Source: Bacillus dicomae (lineage in GTDB: Bacteria; Bacillota; Bacilli; Bacillales; Bacillaceae_G). Taken from it: 64,000 bases of DNA. Position 1 is the first letter of the stretch. The number at the start of each line of letters is the position of its first letter. The position numbers were made by a program, and so were the translations under genes. The stretch lies in NCBI RefSeq assembly GCF_006494425.1, contig NZ_VHIV01000001.1:992001-1056000 (forward strand), given 5' to 3'. The notes beneath the pieces are model-generated. The model was not told where the DNA came from and searched no databases. It saw nothing but the letters and a program-made list of their open reading frames with translations. Positions 8,971 to 17,972 of the stretch are shown in pieces.

Positions 8971-9879
8971 ATGAAGAAGAAAAAGCCTATTTATGTTTCG
9001 GCAGAAATGAACACAACAATGGAGAAATTATGGGAATACACGCAAGAACCATATATACATACAGAATGGGATGCTCGCTTTACTGAAATTTCATATTTAG
9101 AGAAAAAAGAAGGAGAACCGCAGAAGTTTTTATATAAAACAAAAATCGGATTTGGGCTTGAAATAGCTGGGGAAGGCGAATCGATAGGTGAGATAAGAAA
9201 AGAAACGGGAGAACGTATTTCTTCTTTAAAATTTTGGACGGATAATAAATTATCTCTTATTCAAATAGGGCGTGGTTATTGGAAGTATACACCGAATAAT
9301 GAATACATTCATTTTGAAACGCAATATGATTATGATACAAGATTTGGCCGTATAGGGAATGTGATAGATTCATATGTTTTTCGGCCGTTATTAGGCTCTG
9401 CGACTGCTTGGAGTTTTGATGCTTTAAAATTATGGTTAGAAAAGGGGCTTCATCCTAGGTTGCTAATGAAAAGAACAATGACATATTGGCTCGTATGTTT
9501 TTTATTTGCTTTTGTATGGCTATATCAAGGCATTGTACCAAAAATGATCTTTACCCATTCGGAAGAAGTGAAAATGCTTTCGGGCATAATTGGTTCAACT
9601 GAAAATAGTATTTTTATTCTTAAAATAATTGGGCTGTTAGAAGTTATTTTTGGTGTCACATGGTTACTTCCATTTCCAAGACAAAAAGCATTTATAATAC
9701 ATATTTTCGTGTTAATAGCCTTAATGATAGCAGCAGGATTTACGAATATCGCAAGTTTTACAGAGCCGTTTAATCCAATTACATTAAATCTGCTTCTAAT
9801 TGGATTATCGATTGTCGGTTATATAAATAGTTTTGATTTACCAAGTGCAAAAAATTGTAAGAGGAAAAGAAAGGGATAA
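8971..9879 (+). CDS. SRPBCC/DoxX-like membrane protein (YndG-like)
   Basis: The 302-residue protein has two parts. Residues 1-165 look like an SRPBCC (START-like) lipid- or ligand-binding domain, beginning PIYVSAEMNTTMEKLWEYT. Residues about 170-290 contain four hydrophobic helices of the DoxX-like type. It is followed 3 bases later by a DUF4166 gene and then a yndJ homologue, the same order as yndG-yndH-yndJ in B. subtilis. The three probably form one operon and act together at the membrane. No biochemical role is known. The start follows GGAGGTGG. Confidence 0.8.
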   Translation: MKKKKPIYVSAEMNTTMEKLWEYTQEPYIHTEWDARFTEISYLEKKEGEPQKFLYKTKIGFGLEIAGEGESIGEIRKETGERISSLKFWTDNKLSLIQIGRGYWKYTPNNEYIHFETQYDYDTRFGRIGNVIDSYVFRPLLGSATAWSFDALKLWLEKGLHPRLLMKRTMTYWLVCFLFAFVWLYQGIVPKMIFTHSEEVKMLSGIIGSTENSIFILKIIGLLEVIFGVTWLLPFPRQKAFIIHIFVLIALMIAAGFTNIASFTEPFNPITLNLLLIGLSIVGYINSFDLPSAKNCKRKRKG

Positions 9880-9882
9880 TGT

Positions 9883-10494
9883 ATGGCTAATATTTATGAA
9901 AGATTATTAGGGAATTCTTATAAAAAACTTCATCCGAAATTACAGAAACGCTATGAGATTACAGAAGAAAATGGTTTTACTGGAGAAGGGAAGATGGATG
10001 AAATTTACGGCGGTTCTTTTTTCGTAAAATTAATGTTGAAAATTGCATCGAAGTTCCGTATGTTTTTCTCTGAGCGGGGGAAGGCAGTGTCATTTACAAT
10101 ACATAATACCGCTGAGCGAGATGAACATGGAAATGAACTTGTGCGGTGGAATCGTACTTTTTACTTTCATAATAAGAAAAGATATTTTAACGCTATTATG
10201 CAGTTGGATGAAGAGAATAATGAAATTGTAGATTATTTTGGTGAACCGCACATACTTGTTTCTACATTGAATTTTCATATTGATGAGGTGGGGGCGATGC
10301 ATATTTCTTCAAAGAAACAATGGTTTTACATGTTTGGAAGAAAAATTCCGTTACCAAAGTTTTTATATGGTGAAGCAAAAATTGTTGAAAGTTATGATGA
10401 GGAACTACAATGTTTTCGAATTTATGTACAAGTACGCAATCCGTTAATTGGTTCGCTATTTTCATATAAGGGAACATTTGTGGAAAGGAAATAA
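9883..10494 (+). CDS. DUF4166 family protein (YndH-like)
   Basis: This soluble protein of 203 residues, starting MANIYERLLGNSYKKLHP, matches the DUF4166 family as I recall it. The family lacks a known activity. It sits between the DoxX-like protein and YndJ with gaps of 3 and 5 bases, so translation is likely coupled. No signal peptide or catalytic motif is visible. Beta-rich segments (HILVSTLNFHIDEVGAM, YDEELQCFRIYVQVRNPLIG) suggest a lipocalin-like or calycin-like barrel, which is only an inference. Confidence 0.75.
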   Translation: MANIYERLLGNSYKKLHPKLQKRYEITEENGFTGEGKMDEIYGGSFFVKLMLKIASKFRMFFSERGKAVSFTIHNTAERDEHGNELVRWNRTFYFHNKKRYFNAIMQLDEENNEIVDYFGEPHILVSTLNFHIDEVGAMHISSKKQWFYMFGRKIPLPKFLYGEAKIVESYDEELQCFRIYVQVRNPLIGSLFSYKGTFVERK

Positions 10495-10499
10495 ACGAT

Positions 10500-12125
10500 A
10501 TGAGAAATATACTGTTTGGTCTTGCTTGTTATATTGTTTTTATAATATGTGAGTGGTCAAATATAAATCCTGTTGAAGCAATTATATTACTATCTGTTTT
10601 ATTATTTATACCAATGTCTTTTTGCATTATAGATAAGAAAACAAGAAATGAATCATATGTATTATTTTATAAATTTGTATCGTTTTTATATCCAATCGCA
10701 GCAATTTGTGCAATGTTATCTTTTGTAACAAATCAATATATTTTTGCGATAATTTGGTTCGTATATACGGGGATCGTTGCGTTATTTGGTATAAATAGAT
10801 TACTAGAAAGAGGATGGAAACCGTTAGAAGAGACGGCTATCGATAGTGCGTTTATGTATTTGTTTTTAGGGGGTTTCTGGTTTTTTGCTTCTGTAGCAAA
10901 ACTCCCTATTATGCACTTTAGTTCTGACATTGTTTTACTTACAGCTGCACACTTTCATTATTCGGCGTTTCTATTGCCATTATCTGCTGGTTTAATAGGG
11001 CGGAAGAGAGAAAAGAGTAGTAAAGTATATGATGCGATTATGTTTATCATCGTTATTTCACCTATGACAGTTGCGATAGGGATTACATATTCAAGGGTAT
11101 TTGAGTTTTTTGCAGTGTTCCTATATTTATGCGCTATTTATGGTTATGGAATTTATGTTTGGCGCACGAAGTTTAATGCTATCAGTGCAAAGGTCCTCCA
11201 GATTGTATCATCTAGCACACTCATGGTAACAATTATGTTCTCACTCATATATTCATACGGAAATTTGAAACAAGCAATGACAATTACAATTGCCCAAATG
11301 GTTTGGATTCACGGTGTTGTCAATGGAATTGGAGTAGCGTTACCAGCATTTATCGGTTGGATGATTGAAAAGAGTGCTCCGAATGATAAATATTACGGGA
11401 AACCAATGAGCAGGTTAAGAGGAAATATGACAGTTGGTGAAGCATTTTTACATAGCAGAAATGTAATAGATAGCAAGGAATACAAAGGTTTAGTTAATAA
11501 AATGAGTGATTTTCATAGTGAGGTATTTGACACGGCGAAGATTCCTTTAAGCATTATTCGTTTTTATGAAAATACAACAGCGTATAAGTTACAATCGCAT
11601 ATTAAATGGACTCGTTGGTTCCGCCCGTTTGCATTTTATTATGAGAAAATGAGTAAACGTGTCGAACAAATACATTTAGGAATGGGTGGCAAGTGGGAAA
11701 CGATGCACGGCTCTATCATTGGTGTAATTGATGAGAAAGACGGAAGGGAAAATGTAAGAGCTTGGCTAAGAAAAAATGAAGCAGGGAAGTCTATTTTTTT
11801 AGCCTTGTATTCAATGCATACATATCAGAACGAAACATATATGAACATCGCATTGCCTTTACCGTATTCGAATATGACGGGGATTTTAAAATTACGCAAT
11901 GATAATAATGATTTAATCATTACTAGTAAGCTAAGAGAAAATGGTAAGGGCGATGAGGGGATTTATTTACATACTCGTTTCTTTATAGTACGTTTACCGT
12001 TGGCAGAGACGTTTATTATTAAAGAGGGAAATGGTCAAGTGCTAACAGCTCACCATAAAATGTGGATATTAGGAGTTAAGTTTTTAGAAATTGATTATGA
12101 GATTAAGAAAATAGAGGAGAAGTAA
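10500..12125 (+). CDS. yndJ: YndJ family membrane protein
   Basis: The product has 541 residues, the same length as B. subtilis YndJ. The first ~290 residues carry about nine or ten hydrophobic helices, and the last ~240 form a soluble domain rich in Lys, Arg and aromatic residues (KWTRWFRPFAFYYEKMSK). Function is unknown. As the last gene of the three-gene ynd-like operon it ends at a terminator shared with the converging NUDIX gene. The combination of a ligand-binding SRPBCC-DoxX protein, DUF4166 and YndJ suggests handling of a membrane lipid or envelope stress, but this is speculation. Confidence 0.85.
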   Translation: MRNILFGLACYIVFIICEWSNINPVEAIILLSVLLFIPMSFCIIDKKTRNESYVLFYKFVSFLYPIAAICAMLSFVTNQYIFAIIWFVYTGIVALFGINRLLERGWKPLEETAIDSAFMYLFLGGFWFFASVAKLPIMHFSSDIVLLTAAHFHYSAFLLPLSAGLIGRKREKSSKVYDAIMFIIVISPMTVAIGITYSRVFEFFAVFLYLCAIYGYGIYVWRTKFNAISAKVLQIVSSSTLMVTIMFSLIYSYGNLKQAMTITIAQMVWIHGVVNGIGVALPAFIGWMIEKSAPNDKYYGKPMSRLRGNMTVGEAFLHSRNVIDSKEYKGLVNKMSDFHSEVFDTAKIPLSIIRFYENTTAYKLQSHIKWTRWFRPFAFYYEKMSKRVEQIHLGMGGKWETMHGSIIGVIDEKDGRENVRAWLRKNEAGKSIFLALYSMHTYQNETYMNIALPLPYSNMTGILKLRNDNNDLIITSKLRENGKGDEGIYLHTRFFIVRLPLAETFIIKEGNGQVLTAHHKMWILGVKFLEIDYEIKKIEEK

Positions 12126-12126
12126 G

Positions 12127-12156
12127 AAAAGCTTGGAGAGATTCCAAGCTTTTTTT
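12127..12156 (+). terminator. Terminator of the ynd cluster
   Basis: AAAAGCTTGGA and TCCAAGCTTTT pair around a short loop, followed by TTT. The A-run on the other side may serve the NUDIX gene. Confidence 0.8.
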
Positions 12157-12640
12157 ACGTGTGGGCAATTGTCATAGCGACTTGTTTATCTAAGTCTTTG
12201 TCCCAAACACGTTGAATTTCAAACGTACCTTTTTCAAAAAATAATGGGAATCTTTCTTTAAACCACTCTTGCATAGGGAGATTTAGTGCTGAATCGATTG
12301 ATGCCCATAATAATTCACCCTCAGGAGGGTTCATCAGAAGCTCACCTTCAAATGAATCTGTCCAATAGTTAAATACCATATATCGAACATTTTCTTTCGG
12401 ATTTACGTATTCATCTAATCCTTTAAAAGTTAAATTTGAAACAAATAATCCAGTTTCTTCTTTTACTTCTCGTTTAACAGCTTGAACGATACTTTCTGGA
12501 AAATCTACTTTACCGCCAGGAGCGATGTAACCAGGGAAGCCTAGATGATCGGGGCGTTGTATTAGCAATACTTCGTTATTCCGCTGAATCATACACATTG
12601 TATACATACGGTGTTCTATATCTTTCCAATTCTTGCTCAT
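12155..12640 (-). CDS. NUDIX hydrolase (8-oxo-dGTP diphosphatase type)
   Basis: The 161-residue protein carries a complete Nudix box at residues 43-65: G, five residues, E, seven residues, REVKEETGL. It would hydrolyse a nucleoside diphosphate linked to another group. Sequences of this kind are usually annotated as MutT-like 8-oxo-dGTP diphosphatases, though the substrate is not proven by sequence. I chose the ATG at 12640 because AGGAGAG lies 6-7 bases ahead. An in-frame upstream ATG would add 7 residues and lacks a site. The promoter region holds a 20-bp perfect palindrome just downstream of the predicted transcription start. Confidence 0.85.
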   Translation of the reverse strand: MSKNWKDIEHRMYTMCMIQRNNEVLLIQRPDHLGFPGYIAPGGKVDFPESIVQAVKREVKEETGLFVSNLTFKGLDEYVNPKENVRYMVFNYWTDSFEGELLMNPPEGELLWASIDSALNLPMQEWFKERFPLFFEKGTFEIQRVWDKDLDKQVAMTIAHT

Positions 12641-12658
12641 ACGAATCTCTCCTCTTAT

Positions 12659-12678
12659 CAAATAACTATAGTTATTTG
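12659..12678. promoter_or_regulatory. 20-bp perfect palindrome upstream of the NUDIX gene
   Basis: CAAATAACTATAGTTATTTG is fully self-complementary. It lies between the predicted start of transcription and the start codon of the NUDIX gene, where a dimeric repressor could block elongation. The regulator is unknown. The size and AT-rich symmetry suit MarR-type proteins. Confidence 0.5.
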
Positions 12679-12692
12679 TTCCAAAAAATACT

Positions 12693-12721
12693 ATAATAAT
12701 ACAAAATTATACAAAATTCAA
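12693..12721 (-). promoter_or_regulatory. SigA promoter of the NUDIX gene
   Basis: On the minus strand TTGAAT and TATTAT are separated by 17 bases. It runs back to back with the SLH amidase promoter. Confidence 0.6.
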
Positions 12722-12722
12722 T

Positions 12723-12751
12723 TGACTATTATTAATTTTCAGAACTATAAT
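12723..12751 (+). promoter_or_regulatory. SigA promoter of the SLH amidase gene
   Basis: TTGACT (12723-12728), a 17-base spacer and TATAAT (12746-12751). The -35 box is one base away from that of the divergent NUDIX promoter. Confidence 0.7.
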
Positions 12752-12797
12752 TAGTCTGTTACATAAAAACATTGTACTTGAGAGGGGAATATATTCT

Positions 12798-14042
12798 ATG
12801 AAAAATAGAATAATCGCGGCAGGATTAATTGCAGCTAGTATATTATCTTATTCATCTAGTAGTTTTGCACAAACAAAAACGTTTCCAGATGTCCCGGTAG
12901 GGGGTTGGGCAGAAGCTTCTATTAACTACTTAGCAGAAAAAGGCGCAGTTACAGGTAACGAGAAAGGAATGTTCGAGCCTGGAAAGGAAATCACTCGGGC
13001 AGAAGCAGCTACAATGATGGCTAAAATCTTAAACTTACCAATCGATAAAAATGCTAAACCATCTTACGCTGATTCTCAAAAACATTGGGCTACTCCAATC
13101 ATCGCAGCTGTAGAAAAAGCTGGTGTTGTTAAAGGTACAGGCAATGGATTTGAGCCAGACGGAAAAATCGATCGCGTTTCAATGGCATCTCTTCTTGTAG
13201 AATCTTACAAATTAGAGTCTAGAGTAAACGGTACTCCAGCAACTAAATTCAAAGATTTAGAAACATTAAACTGGGGTAAAGAAAAAGCTAACATTCTAGT
13301 TGCATTAGGGATTTCTGTTGGGACTGGTGACAGATGGGAGCCCAAAAAAATTCTAACTAAAGCAGAAGCAGCTCAATTCATTACAAAGACGGACTCACTT
13401 AAAGTAGGTAATCCTTTAGTAGAAAAGGTAGTTATTATTGATCCTGGTCATGGAGGATTTGATCCAGGGAATCCAGGACAAGGTGTAGAGGAAAGTAAAA
13501 TTGTATTTGATACATCTTTAAGATTACAGAAGTTGTTAGAAAAAAATACACCTTTAAAAGCTTTGTTAACACGTGAAGAGAACGGAAATCCAGGAAGTAA
13601 CAAAAATGAATCTCTTGCGAATCGAGTGAAATTTGGTCAAGAGAACAATGCAGATATATTTGTAAGCATTCATGCAAATTCTTCTGACAATCATGATGGT
13701 CATGGAACAGAAACATATTATTATAAAAAATCCAAGCGTGGAGAAGAGACACAGATTGAAAAGGATAGCGAAGTATTAGCAAAGAAAATTCAAAATAGAG
13801 TAGTAGAAGCACTACATACAAGAGATAGAAATATAAAAGGCGATCATTCACTTTATGTAGTAAATAATAATACAGTGCCAGCAGTTTTAACAGAGCTTGC
13901 CTTTATTGATAATGATATAGATAATGGTAAATTAGCTACTGAATCAGGAAGACAAATTGCTGCTGAGGCAGTTTATGCTGGGATTTTAGATTATTATGAG
14001 TGGAAAGGTTTCGATGTTGCAAAATATCGTTTAGCTAAATAA
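12798..14042 (+). CDS. S-layer-anchored N-acetylmuramoyl-L-alanine amidase
   Basis: This 414-residue exported enzyme cleaves the amide between MurNAc and the peptide stem of peptidoglycan. A signal peptide ends near residue 25 (SSSSFAQ). Three SLH repeats follow (about 28-195, each with a Trp/Gly-rich FPDVPVGGWAEASINYL-type start) and would hold the protein to the pyruvylated secondary wall polymer. The C-terminal Amidase_3 domain (about 207-405) shows the zinc ligands in DPGHGGFDPG and SIHANSS and the catalytic Glu in LTELAFIDN. It precedes the SLH glucosaminidase, and the two probably cooperate in cell separation. It has its own promoter and terminator. Confidence 0.93.
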   Translation: MKNRIIAAGLIAASILSYSSSSFAQTKTFPDVPVGGWAEASINYLAEKGAVTGNEKGMFEPGKEITRAEAATMMAKILNLPIDKNAKPSYADSQKHWATPIIAAVEKAGVVKGTGNGFEPDGKIDRVSMASLLVESYKLESRVNGTPATKFKDLETLNWGKEKANILVALGISVGTGDRWEPKKILTKAEAAQFITKTDSLKVGNPLVEKVVIIDPGHGGFDPGNPGQGVEESKIVFDTSLRLQKLLEKNTPLKALLTREENGNPGSNKNESLANRVKFGQENNADIFVSIHANSSDNHDGHGTETYYYKKSKRGEETQIEKDSEVLAKKIQNRVVEALHTRDRNIKGDHSLYVVNNNTVPAVLTELAFIDNDIDNGKLATESGRQIAAEAVYAGILDYYEWKGFDVAKYRLAK

Positions 14043-14056
14043 CAATGTTGATCGCT

Positions 14057-14089
14057 AAGCCCATCGTCTACATAGAGGTGGGCTTTTTT
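14057..14089 (+). terminator. Terminator of the SLH amidase gene
   Basis: AAGCCCA and TGGGCTT form a stem around a longer loop, followed by a T-run. Confidence 0.65.
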
Positions 14090-14196
14090 GTAAGTTTATG
14101 TAATTTTGTATCGGAATAAAAAGATATATCGTATTATGCTGATTATGAATAAAATAATGGTAGATTAGTTTATTTTTATCACGTATACTTTTACTG

Positions 14197-14225
14197 TTGA
14201 CTATTTAAGAGTTTGTTAGTTTAAT
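14197..14225 (+). promoter_or_regulatory. SigA-like promoter of bslO
   Basis: TTGACT and TTTAAT are spaced by 17 bases. Transcription would start near 14232, giving a 5 prime leader of about 65 bases. Confidence 0.5.
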
Positions 14226-14242
14226 AGGGAAAATTATACGAT

Positions 14243-14299
14243 AAAGGGAGGCAAGTTAACACGGGACAAGTATATACATAACGTGTTAAAAAATTTATG
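14243..14299 (+). promoter_or_regulatory. Translation start of bslO with a hairpin between SD and ATG
   Basis: A strong Shine-Dalgarno AAAGGGAGG (14243-14251) lies 45 bases before the ATG. The ATG is the first in-frame start, because a TAA precedes it at 14279. Between them TTAACACG (14256-14263) and CGTGTTAA (14282-14289) form a perfect 8-bp stem with an 18-base loop. Folding would bring the site to about 11 bases from the ATG. Nothing resembling a second ribosome site lies close to the ATG. Confidence 0.6.
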
Positions 14300-15676
14300 A
14301 AAAAAGTTATTTCTAATGTGTTAGCAGTGACAGTCGCACTTCAAGTAGTGATGGCTCCAGCAACTTCGTTTGCAGCTGAAAAAGAATTTCCAGACGTACC
14401 GAAAAATCATTGGTCATATAAAGCAATTACTAATTTAACGTCAAAAGAAATTATTGCAGGATATGATAATGGTAAGTTTGGCTTTGGGGATGTTGTAAAT
14501 CGTGAGCAAGTAGCCGCATTAATATATCGCGCATTAAAACCAGAAGCGAAAAGCGAATATAAAAATCCATACTCTGATATTAGCGAAGGAAAAACAATGT
14601 TCCAAAAAGAAATTTTAACTTTAACAGATATGGGGATTTTCGTAGGTGATGGTAAAGGAACATTTAGACCGAAAGAATCTTTAACTCGTGCTGAAATGGC
14701 GGTAATTTTACAGAAAGCTTTTAAACTAAAAGTAAAAACCAATCATACATTTAATGATGTTCCGAAAGATCATTGGGCAAGTGAAGCGATTAGTGCATTA
14801 GAGTCTAACGGCGTGACTGCAGGTAATGGGGCAGGTGCATTTAATCCAAATAGTGTTTTAACGCGTGAGGAATATGCACAATTTTTATATAACGCTATGG
14901 CATCGTATATCAATCTAGATGTAACGTTACCATCTAATATAACGGCGCAAGAGATTGATAATTTTATTAAAGAATGGCATCCTGATAGTCCGCTTATTGG
15001 AACGGGTAAAGATTTTATTCAAGCGCAAAACGAGTATGGTGTGAGCGCATTATACTTAGCTGCACATGCAATCTTAGAATCTGGTTACGGTAAATCAGAA
15101 ATTGCATATCGTAAACATAATTTATTTGGACTAAAGGCATTTGATTGGGATCCATTTGCATATGCAAAATATTTACCATCGTACGGGCAAAGTATTTCGT
15201 ACAATGCTGATTATGTAAGAAAGAACTACTTAGAAGAAGGTGCTCCTCATTTCAATGGTTACACATTACCTGATATGAATGTTAAGTATGCAACAGATAA
15301 AGCATGGGCTGGAAAAATAGCTAATATTATGGAACGTATTAAGCCTTTCAATAACAAAGATTATCAAAATGTAAAACGCTTAGCAAAAAATCCTAATACA
15401 TTAAATGTAAATGCACTAGGCGAAGCGATTCCATATAAAGATTATGCAAAAGATGCAAAAGCTACAGTTCAATCGGTAGGATCTTACTACCAAGTTCCAT
15501 TCCCGTTTAACAATCCAATTAAGAGTGTACCAAATATTACACAAAATGAAGTTGGGAAATTAGAAAATGGTACAAAAGTAAATGTATATCGTGAAGATCC
15601 AAATGGTTGGGTAGAATTTTCACTTGAAAATACTCCAGAAAAATATTGGACGTTGAAGAAGAATTTAAAATTATAA
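14297..15676 (+). CDS. bslO: S-layer-associated endo-beta-N-acetylglucosaminidase BslO
   Basis: This 459-residue exported protein has a signal peptide (cleavage near SFAAE, residue 27) and three SLH repeats (about 30-190). A glucosaminidase domain follows at about 235-345, with [29 protein letters not shown] holding the catalytic Glu. An SH3-like tail ends the protein. The layout and position match BslO of B. anthracis, a murein hydrolase that sits at septa through the S-layer and limits chain length. It cuts the glycan between GlcNAc and MurNAc. It follows the SLH amidase but has its own promoter. The long gap between ribosome site and ATG, bridged by an inverted repeat, is unusual. Confidence 0.88.
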   Translation: MKKVISNVLAVTVALQVVMAPATSFAAEKEFPDVPKNHWSYKAITNLTSKEIIAGYDNGKFGFGDVVNREQVAALIYRALKPEAKSEYKNPYSDISEGKTMFQKEILTLTDMGIFVGDGKGTFRPKESLTRAEMAVILQKAFKLKVKTNHTFNDVPKDHWASEAISALESNGVTAGNGAGAFNPNSVLTREEYAQFLYNAMASYINLDVTLPSNITAQEIDNFIKEWHPDSPLIGTGKDFIQAQNEYGVSALYLAAHAILESGYGKSEIAYRKHNLFGLKAFDWDPFAYAKYLPSYGQSISYNADYVRKNYLEEGAPHFNGYTLPDMNVKYATDKAWAGKIANIMERIKPFNNKDYQNVKRLAKNPNTLNVNALGEAIPYKDYAKDAKATVQSVGSYYQVPFPFNNPIKSVPNITQNEVGKLENGTKVNVYREDPNGWVEFSLENTPEKYWTLKKNLKL

Positions 15677-15678
15677 AA

Positions 15679-15717
15679 TAAAAGAGGTGTTTTCATAGAT
15701 GAAAACACCTCTTTTAT
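15679..15717. terminator. Bidirectional terminator between bslO and a GNAT gene
   Basis: AAAAGAGGTGTTTTCAT pairs with ATGAAAACACCTCTTTT around a 3-4 base loop, with A/T tracts on both sides. It serves both converging genes. Confidence 0.85.
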
Positions 15718-16247
15718 TTGTATTCATCACGTAATATTCCATAGTATGTAATGTCCATAGATTCATCAGATTTTACAACATGTTGTTTAAACGTCCCTTC
15801 ATGTTTCATTCCGATTTTCTCCATAATTCGCCATGAACCAGGATTATTTGTAAAAGCTGCTGCGAATATTTTATTTAGCTGCAGATTATTGAATCCGTAG
15901 TATAGAAGTGCTTTCGCTGCTTCGGTACCAAATCCATTTCCCCAATAAGGTCTTCCAATCCAATAGGCCAGTTCTCCACGTTTATGGATATGATTTAAAT
16001 TGAAATTAATCACACCTATTAATTCTTTAGTATTCTTAGCTAATATAGAAAAAATCACAACTTTTTTATCAGTTTCTGCTTGTAGCATATGTGTTATAAA
16101 ATCTTTTGCAGAGCCTTTTGGGTATGGGTGTGGAATAGATAGGGTTGTTTTAGCAACATCATAATCGCCAGCTAATTTTTCGATTACTAGAGAATCGTCT
16201 AATTGTAATGATCGTAGTATGAGTCTTTCTGTCTCAATTGTTTTCAT
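15714..16247 (-). CDS. GNAT acetyltransferase, RimJ/RimL type
   Basis: The 177-residue protein starts with the characteristic METERLILR-like pattern (KTIETERLILRSLQLDD). It has the acetyl-CoA loop segment AYWIGRPYWGNGFGTEAAKALL and the closing NPGSWRIMEKIGMKHEGTF of RimJ/RimL-type N-acetyltransferases. These acetylate protein N-termini or small molecules. The substrate is not evident. It is monocistronic and divergent from the MFS gene. Confidence 0.88.
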   Translation of the reverse strand: MKTIETERLILRSLQLDDSLVIEKLAGDYDVAKTTLSIPHPYPKGSAKDFITHMLQAETDKKVVIFSILAKNTKELIGVINFNLNHIHKRGELAYWIGRPYWGNGFGTEAAKALLYYGFNNLQLNKIFAAAFTNNPGSWRIMEKIGMKHEGTFKQHVVKSDESMDITYYGILRDEYK

Positions 16248-16379
16248 ATAATGTCTCTTTTCTGTTTTTTTGATAATATTACCATAAATTTGATAATTTC
16301 ATATATAATTAGAATGAATATTATTAAAAATGAAACATTTTATCAGGATGATTTAATCCTTCGAAAAGAGGAGAGAGGT

Positions 16380-17642
16380 ATGCAAGGAAAAATACAAAAG
16401 GAGAAAAGTTTAGGTTATGTTGGTAAATTGTTATTGCCAGTTAAAGCATCACCACATTTTAAATTTTTATGGATTGGACAATTACTTTCGACTTTAGGTA
16501 GTTCAATAACGATGGTTATTTTGCCCGTCGTTGTATATTCATTGACTGGTTCAACAGTTGTAATGGGAATGACTATGGCGATGTACATGCTTCCTAATAT
16601 TCTTGCGTTACCGTTTGCTGGATTAGTCGTAGATCGAATTGATCGGGTGAAATTAATGTTATTTACAGATATAATTCGTTGCGTATTAATGCTATTACTT
16701 GCAACACTTATATTTATGGACGTTTTAACAATTCCGCTTCTATATGTACTCGTAGCGTTATATGGACTTATGGAAGGGATATTTCAGCCGGCATATGCGG
16801 CCGTAAGAGCGAAAGTATTTGTACCAGAAATTCGAAATGCAGCTAATGCGTTAACTCAGATGAGTAATCAAGGTATACGACTAATTGGACCGGCCCTTGG
16901 AGGATTGATCGTTTCAGTTGCATCTGCCGGAATAGGATTTGGACTAGATGCAGTAACGTATTTACTATCATTTTTATGTTTATTATTTTTAAGAGAAATA
17001 AAGTTTAAAAAAGTCAATCCTATTGAAAAGAGTAAGGTCGATTACAAACAAGATTTTATGGAAGGGGTTTTAGTTTTAAAAAGTCATCCGTGGTTATGGA
17101 TTACAATTCTAGTCTTTTCTTTCATAAATATTTGTTATGCAGGAATTATCGTCGTATTAATTCCATGGCTATTCAATGTTCATCATCATTTTGAAGCATA
17201 CGTGTATGGATTAGGAATGGCATCCTCTGGTGTTGGAGCTGTAATTGCCGCGCTAATATTTGGCGGGAGAGAACGGTGGCATAAGCGGGGAATACTTGCC
17301 TATGGTGGTGTTTTAATCAGTGGTTGTGCGCTTTTAATAATGCCATTCATTACTTGGGCACCTGCGTTAATTGCATTAATGGCAATTGAAGGGTTCGGTA
17401 TGATGATATTTGGACTCATTTGGGAAACAAGTTTACAAGAGCTCGTGCCAGAAGAAGCTTTTGGAAGAGTGGCAAGCCTTGATATGTTAGGTTCATTTGC
17501 TTTATTGCCACTAGGTTATGTAGTTGTAGGATGGTTAGCTACTGTCATAGGTGGCGAGATAACAATTATAACACTAGCTATTTTAGTACTTATAACGATT
17601 GGAATAGCATTGTCTGTACCGAGTATACGACGATTTGATTGA
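16380..17642 (+). CDS. MFS transporter, DHA3-type exporter
   Basis: The product is a 420-residue integral membrane protein with about 12 hydrophobic helices, from FLWIGQLLSTLGSSITMVILPVV to ILVLITIGIALSV. The A-motif appears as GLVVDRIDRVKLM. It resembles the DHA3 exporters (macrolide or siderophore efflux types) common in Bacillus. I chose the ATG at 16380 because it follows AGGAGAGAGG. A longer upstream frame would start with a run lacking a ribosome site. A small gene follows 28 bases later and may be cotranscribed. Substrate unknown. Confidence 0.88.
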   Translation: MQGKIQKEKSLGYVGKLLLPVKASPHFKFLWIGQLLSTLGSSITMVILPVVVYSLTGSTVVMGMTMAMYMLPNILALPFAGLVVDRIDRVKLMLFTDIIRCVLMLLLATLIFMDVLTIPLLYVLVALYGLMEGIFQPAYAAVRAKVFVPEIRNAANALTQMSNQGIRLIGPALGGLIVSVASAGIGFGLDAVTYLLSFLCLLFLREIKFKKVNPIEKSKVDYKQDFMEGVLVLKSHPWLWITILVFSFINICYAGIIVVLIPWLFNVHHHFEAYVYGLGMASSGVGAVIAALIFGGRERWHKRGILAYGGVLISGCALLIMPFITWAPALIALMAIEGFGMMIFGLIWETSLQELVPEEAFGRVASLDMLGSFALLPLGYVVVGWLATVIGGEITIITLAILVLITIGIALSVPSIRRFD

Positions 17643-17670
17643 AGATATAAGGGAAAGGGGAACGACTAAT

Positions 17671-17949
17671 ATGATTATAGAAAGTTTGAAAGATATAGTA
17701 GTAAAGGAATTGGACAGCAAATATACTTTGCAAGAAAAGGTTTTTGAAGCGAAAACTTTCACAGTCTATATCGCTACCCATAGAGAAAATAAGCTTACAT
17801 ATAATCAACTCGTATTAATAAAACATCTTTATAATGAAAAGCCTTCTGTACATATTTGGCATAAGAAAATTAGTATGACAGCAACAGAACTGGAAATCAC
17901 AAAAGAAGTGACAGAAGCGATACAAGCTGGTTTCAAAAGGAAAGAGTAA
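17671..17949 (+). CDS. Small hypothetical protein, 92 aa
   Basis: The frame starts MIIESLKDIVVKELD after AAAGGGG and encodes a soluble mixed alpha/beta protein with two predicted helices near the C-terminus (TATELEITKEVTEAIQAG). It lies directly downstream of the MFS gene and ends in a hairpin, so it is probably the last gene of that unit. I do not recognise the family. No cysteine cluster, signal peptide or catalytic motif is visible. Confidence 0.65.
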   Translation: MIIESLKDIVVKELDSKYTLQEKVFEAKTFTVYIATHRENKLTYNQLVLIKHLYNEKPSVHIWHKKISMTATELEITKEVTEAIQAGFKRKE

Positions 17950-17972
17950 GCCCTAAAGAAATTAGGGCTTAC
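17948..17972. terminator. Hairpin shared by converging genes
   Basis: TAAGCCCTAA and TTAGGGCTTA pair around AGAA. It overlaps the stop codon of the upstream gene and could terminate either direction. Confidence 0.6.

Noticed and set aside
13435-13851. Antisense frame within the SLH amidase
   Set aside because: Amidase motifs are on the plus strand. The antisense protein is an unlikely string of Leu, Phe and Tyr.
16251-16379. Longer N-terminus for the MFS gene (start at 16251)
   Set aside because: The extension lacks a ribosome site and includes an unrelated hydrophobic run. AGGAGAGAGG precedes the later ATG at 16380.
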